A stretch of 64,000 nucleotides of DNA from Pontibacter chinhatensis (lineage in GTDB: Bacteria; Bacteroidota; Bacteroidia; Cytophagales; Hymenobacteraceae): assembly GCF_900113285.1 (NCBI RefSeq), contig NZ_FOOT01000004.1:124001-188000 (forward strand), read 5' to 3'. The notes beneath the pieces are model-generated. The model was not told where the DNA came from, ran no database searches, and worked only from the letters and a program-made list of their open reading frames with translations. Below, piece after piece: positions 62,958 through 64,000 of this stretch. Position 1 is the first letter of the stretch; each line of letters opens with the position of its first letter. Position numbers and translations under genes: made by a program.

Positions 62958-63377
62958 ATGGCAATGTACCCTGAATATATGGTTGCCCCTATCCGTGAGG
63001 ATCTTACCTCTGCCGGTTTTGCGCAACTGATGACTCCTGAGGAAGTAGAGCAGGCAGTTAAGTCTGAAGGCACTGTACTGCTGGCCGTGAACTCTGTGTG
63101 CGGCTGTGCAGCTTCTAAGGCACGTCCTGCCGTTAAAATGGCTGTGGCTGCCTCTGATAAAAAGCCTGCCAAGCTGGTTACCGTTTTTGCCGGCATGGAG
63201 CAGGAGGCAACTGCCAAGGCCCGCGAGTTTATGCTGCCTTACCCGCCGTCGTCTCCTTCTATCGCCCTGTTCAAGGATGGTGAGTTGGTGCACATGATCG
63301 AGCGCTACCACATCGAGGGCAACGATCTGAACCGCGTGGTGGAGAACCTGCAGGGCGCATTTGAGGCTTATTGCTAA
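62958..63377 (+). CDS. Bacilliredoxin (BrxA/BrxB, YphP/YqiW family)
   Basis: 139 residues of the thioredoxin-like fold with the family's CGC active site in VNSVCGCAASKARPA, the N-terminus MYPEYMVAPIREDLT and SPSIALFKDGELVHMIERYHIEG. It removes bacillithiol from S-bacillithiolated proteins in Firmicutes. In Bacteroidota it probably acts in low-molecular-weight thiol redox. Length normal. A strong bidirectional terminator separates it from purD. Confidence 0.94.
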   Translation: MAMYPEYMVAPIREDLTSAGFAQLMTPEEVEQAVKSEGTVLLAVNSVCGCAASKARPAVKMAVAASDKKPAKLVTVFAGMEQEATAKAREFMLPYPPSSPSIALFKDGELVHMIERYHIEGNDLNRVVENLQGAFEAYC

Positions 63378-63384
63378 GCTTCGC

Positions 63385-63443
63385 AAAGTATAAAAAGAGA
63401 GGGCCGGCAGATACATTCTGCCGGCCCTCTCTTTTTATACTTT
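63385..63443. terminator. Bidirectional terminator with 27-bp stem
   Basis: A perfect 27-bp inverted repeat (63385-63411/63417-63443, 5-base loop) between the convergent bacilliredoxin and purD genes. Each outer end carries AAAGTATA/TATACTTT. Confidence 0.92.
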
Positions 63444-63460
63444 CAACTGCAGTTTATACT

Positions 63461-64000
63461 TTACTGCACACGCTCCTTGCCTAAATCAAAGCCAATATCG
63501 CGGCGATAATAGCGCCCCTGCCAGGTAATAGCCTCTGCGGCTGCATTAGCCTTTGCCAGCGCCTCTTCCATGGTATCGCCCAGGGCAGTAACGGCAAACA
63601 CGCGGCCGCCATTATTGAGCAGCTTTCCGTTTACCATAGAGGTACCGGCATGGAACACCATCACGTCCTTCGGCACATTCTCCAGCCCCGAGATCTCCTT
63701 GCCCTTCTCATAGCCTTCCGGGTAACCGCCAGAGGCAAGTATAACGGTAGTGGCCGTGCGCGGGTCAACCTCCAGTTGGTACTCCCCTAGCGTATGGTCG
63801 TGCAGGGCTTTGAACATCATGAACAGGTCTGACTGGATTCGCGGAAGTATAGCCTCTGTCTCCGGGTCTCCCAGGCGCACATTATACTCAATCACGTAAG
63901 GGTCTCCGTTCACGTTCATCAGGCCGATAAACAGGAAGCCCGAGTAGTCGAGCTGCTCCTCCTGCATACCTCGCAGCGTTGGCTCTATCACGCGCTCCTT
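63461..64000 (-). CDS. purD: Phosphoribosylamine-glycine ligase, C-terminal part (5' end outside window)
   Basis: The last 179 residues of PurD run in from the right edge. Family marks: LDYSGFLFIGLMNVNGDPYVIEYNVRLGDPETEAILPRI (ATP-grasp C-terminal part with the metal-binding Glu/Asn), ASGGYPEGYEKGKEI, VFHAGT and NGGRVFAVTALGDTMEEALAKAN. It joins phosphoribosylamine to glycine in purine synthesis. The frame is intact to 64000. The downstream terminator is shared with the bacilliredoxin gene. Confidence 0.96.
   Translation of the reverse strand, partial: KERVIEPTLRGMQEEQLDYSGFLFIGLMNVNGDPYVIEYNVRLGDPETEAILPRIQSDLFMMFKALHDHTLGEYQLEVDPRTATTVILASGGYPEGYEKGKEISGLENVPKDVMVFHAGTSMVNGKLLNNGGRVFAVTALGDTMEEALAKANAAAEAITWQGRYYRRDIGFDLGKERVQ

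Overview
The window looks like a chromosomal segment of a Bacteroidota bacterium, most likely a Cytophagales/Hymenobacteraceae member such as Pontibacter. This is an inference from content: SusC/SusD, FecI/FecR, DUF6660, OmpA-like lipoproteins, TAnnTTTG -7 promoter boxes, weak Shine-Dalgarno sites and Bacteroidetes-type integrases. No 16S gene is present to confirm it.

Layout. Positions 1-11.8 kb and 59.4-64 kb are core chromosome. The left part holds a RAYT transposase with tandem REP-like hairpins, thioredoxin, isoaspartyl peptidase/asparaginase, an OmpA lipoprotein, a cystathionine gamma-synthase/lyase, a VTT-domain membrane protein and tRNA-Arg(ACG). The right part holds an MscS channel, a DUF2490 protein, a bacilliredoxin and the 3' part of purD. 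Between them lies a roughly 47.5 kb genomic island. It is bounded by a perfect 45-bp direct repeat: the 3' half of tRNA-Arg at 11845-11889 and its copy at 59322-59366. A tyrosine integrase sits just inside the right end. A 23-bp sequence repeated just inside each boundary looks like integrase arm-type sites. No conjugation genes are visible.

The island is composite. (i) 12.7-25.3 kb is a Zn/Cd/Co-type metal efflux locus: two DUF6660 proteins, a TonB receptor, an HMA-CDF transporter, a CzcA/CusA pump fused to its outer-membrane factor, an adaptor, a Fur-family regulator, DUF3703 and a P1B ATPase. (ii) 25.3-30.5 kb has an excisionase-like HTH protein, a polymerase-like protein and 1.3 kb of odd non-coding DNA. 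(iii) 30.5-36 kb is a series of co-oriented secreted-protein genes separated by attC-like imperfect palindromes, next to a decayed tyrosine recombinase and broken by an IS1182 element. This resembles a relic cassette array and is the most intriguing part. (iv) 36-38.6 kb has two unknown envelope proteins and a covarying hairpin repeat. (v) 38.7-50.7 kb is a polysaccharide utilisation locus: GH95 fucosidase, GH27 alpha-galactosidase, a DUF4361-like lipoprotein, SusD, SusC with an STN domain, FecR and an ECF sigma factor. (vi) 51.5-59.2 kb holds a META protein, a DMT exporter, an orphan hybrid antitoxin, a serine recombinase, HicAB, a tandem pair of KilA-N proteins and the integrase.

A heptamer, TATACTT/AAGTATA, is strikingly frequent on both strands in core DNA, inside and outside genes, and nearly absent from much of the island. 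It acts as a visual tracer of native versus acquired DNA and may be an undescribed genome-wide word.
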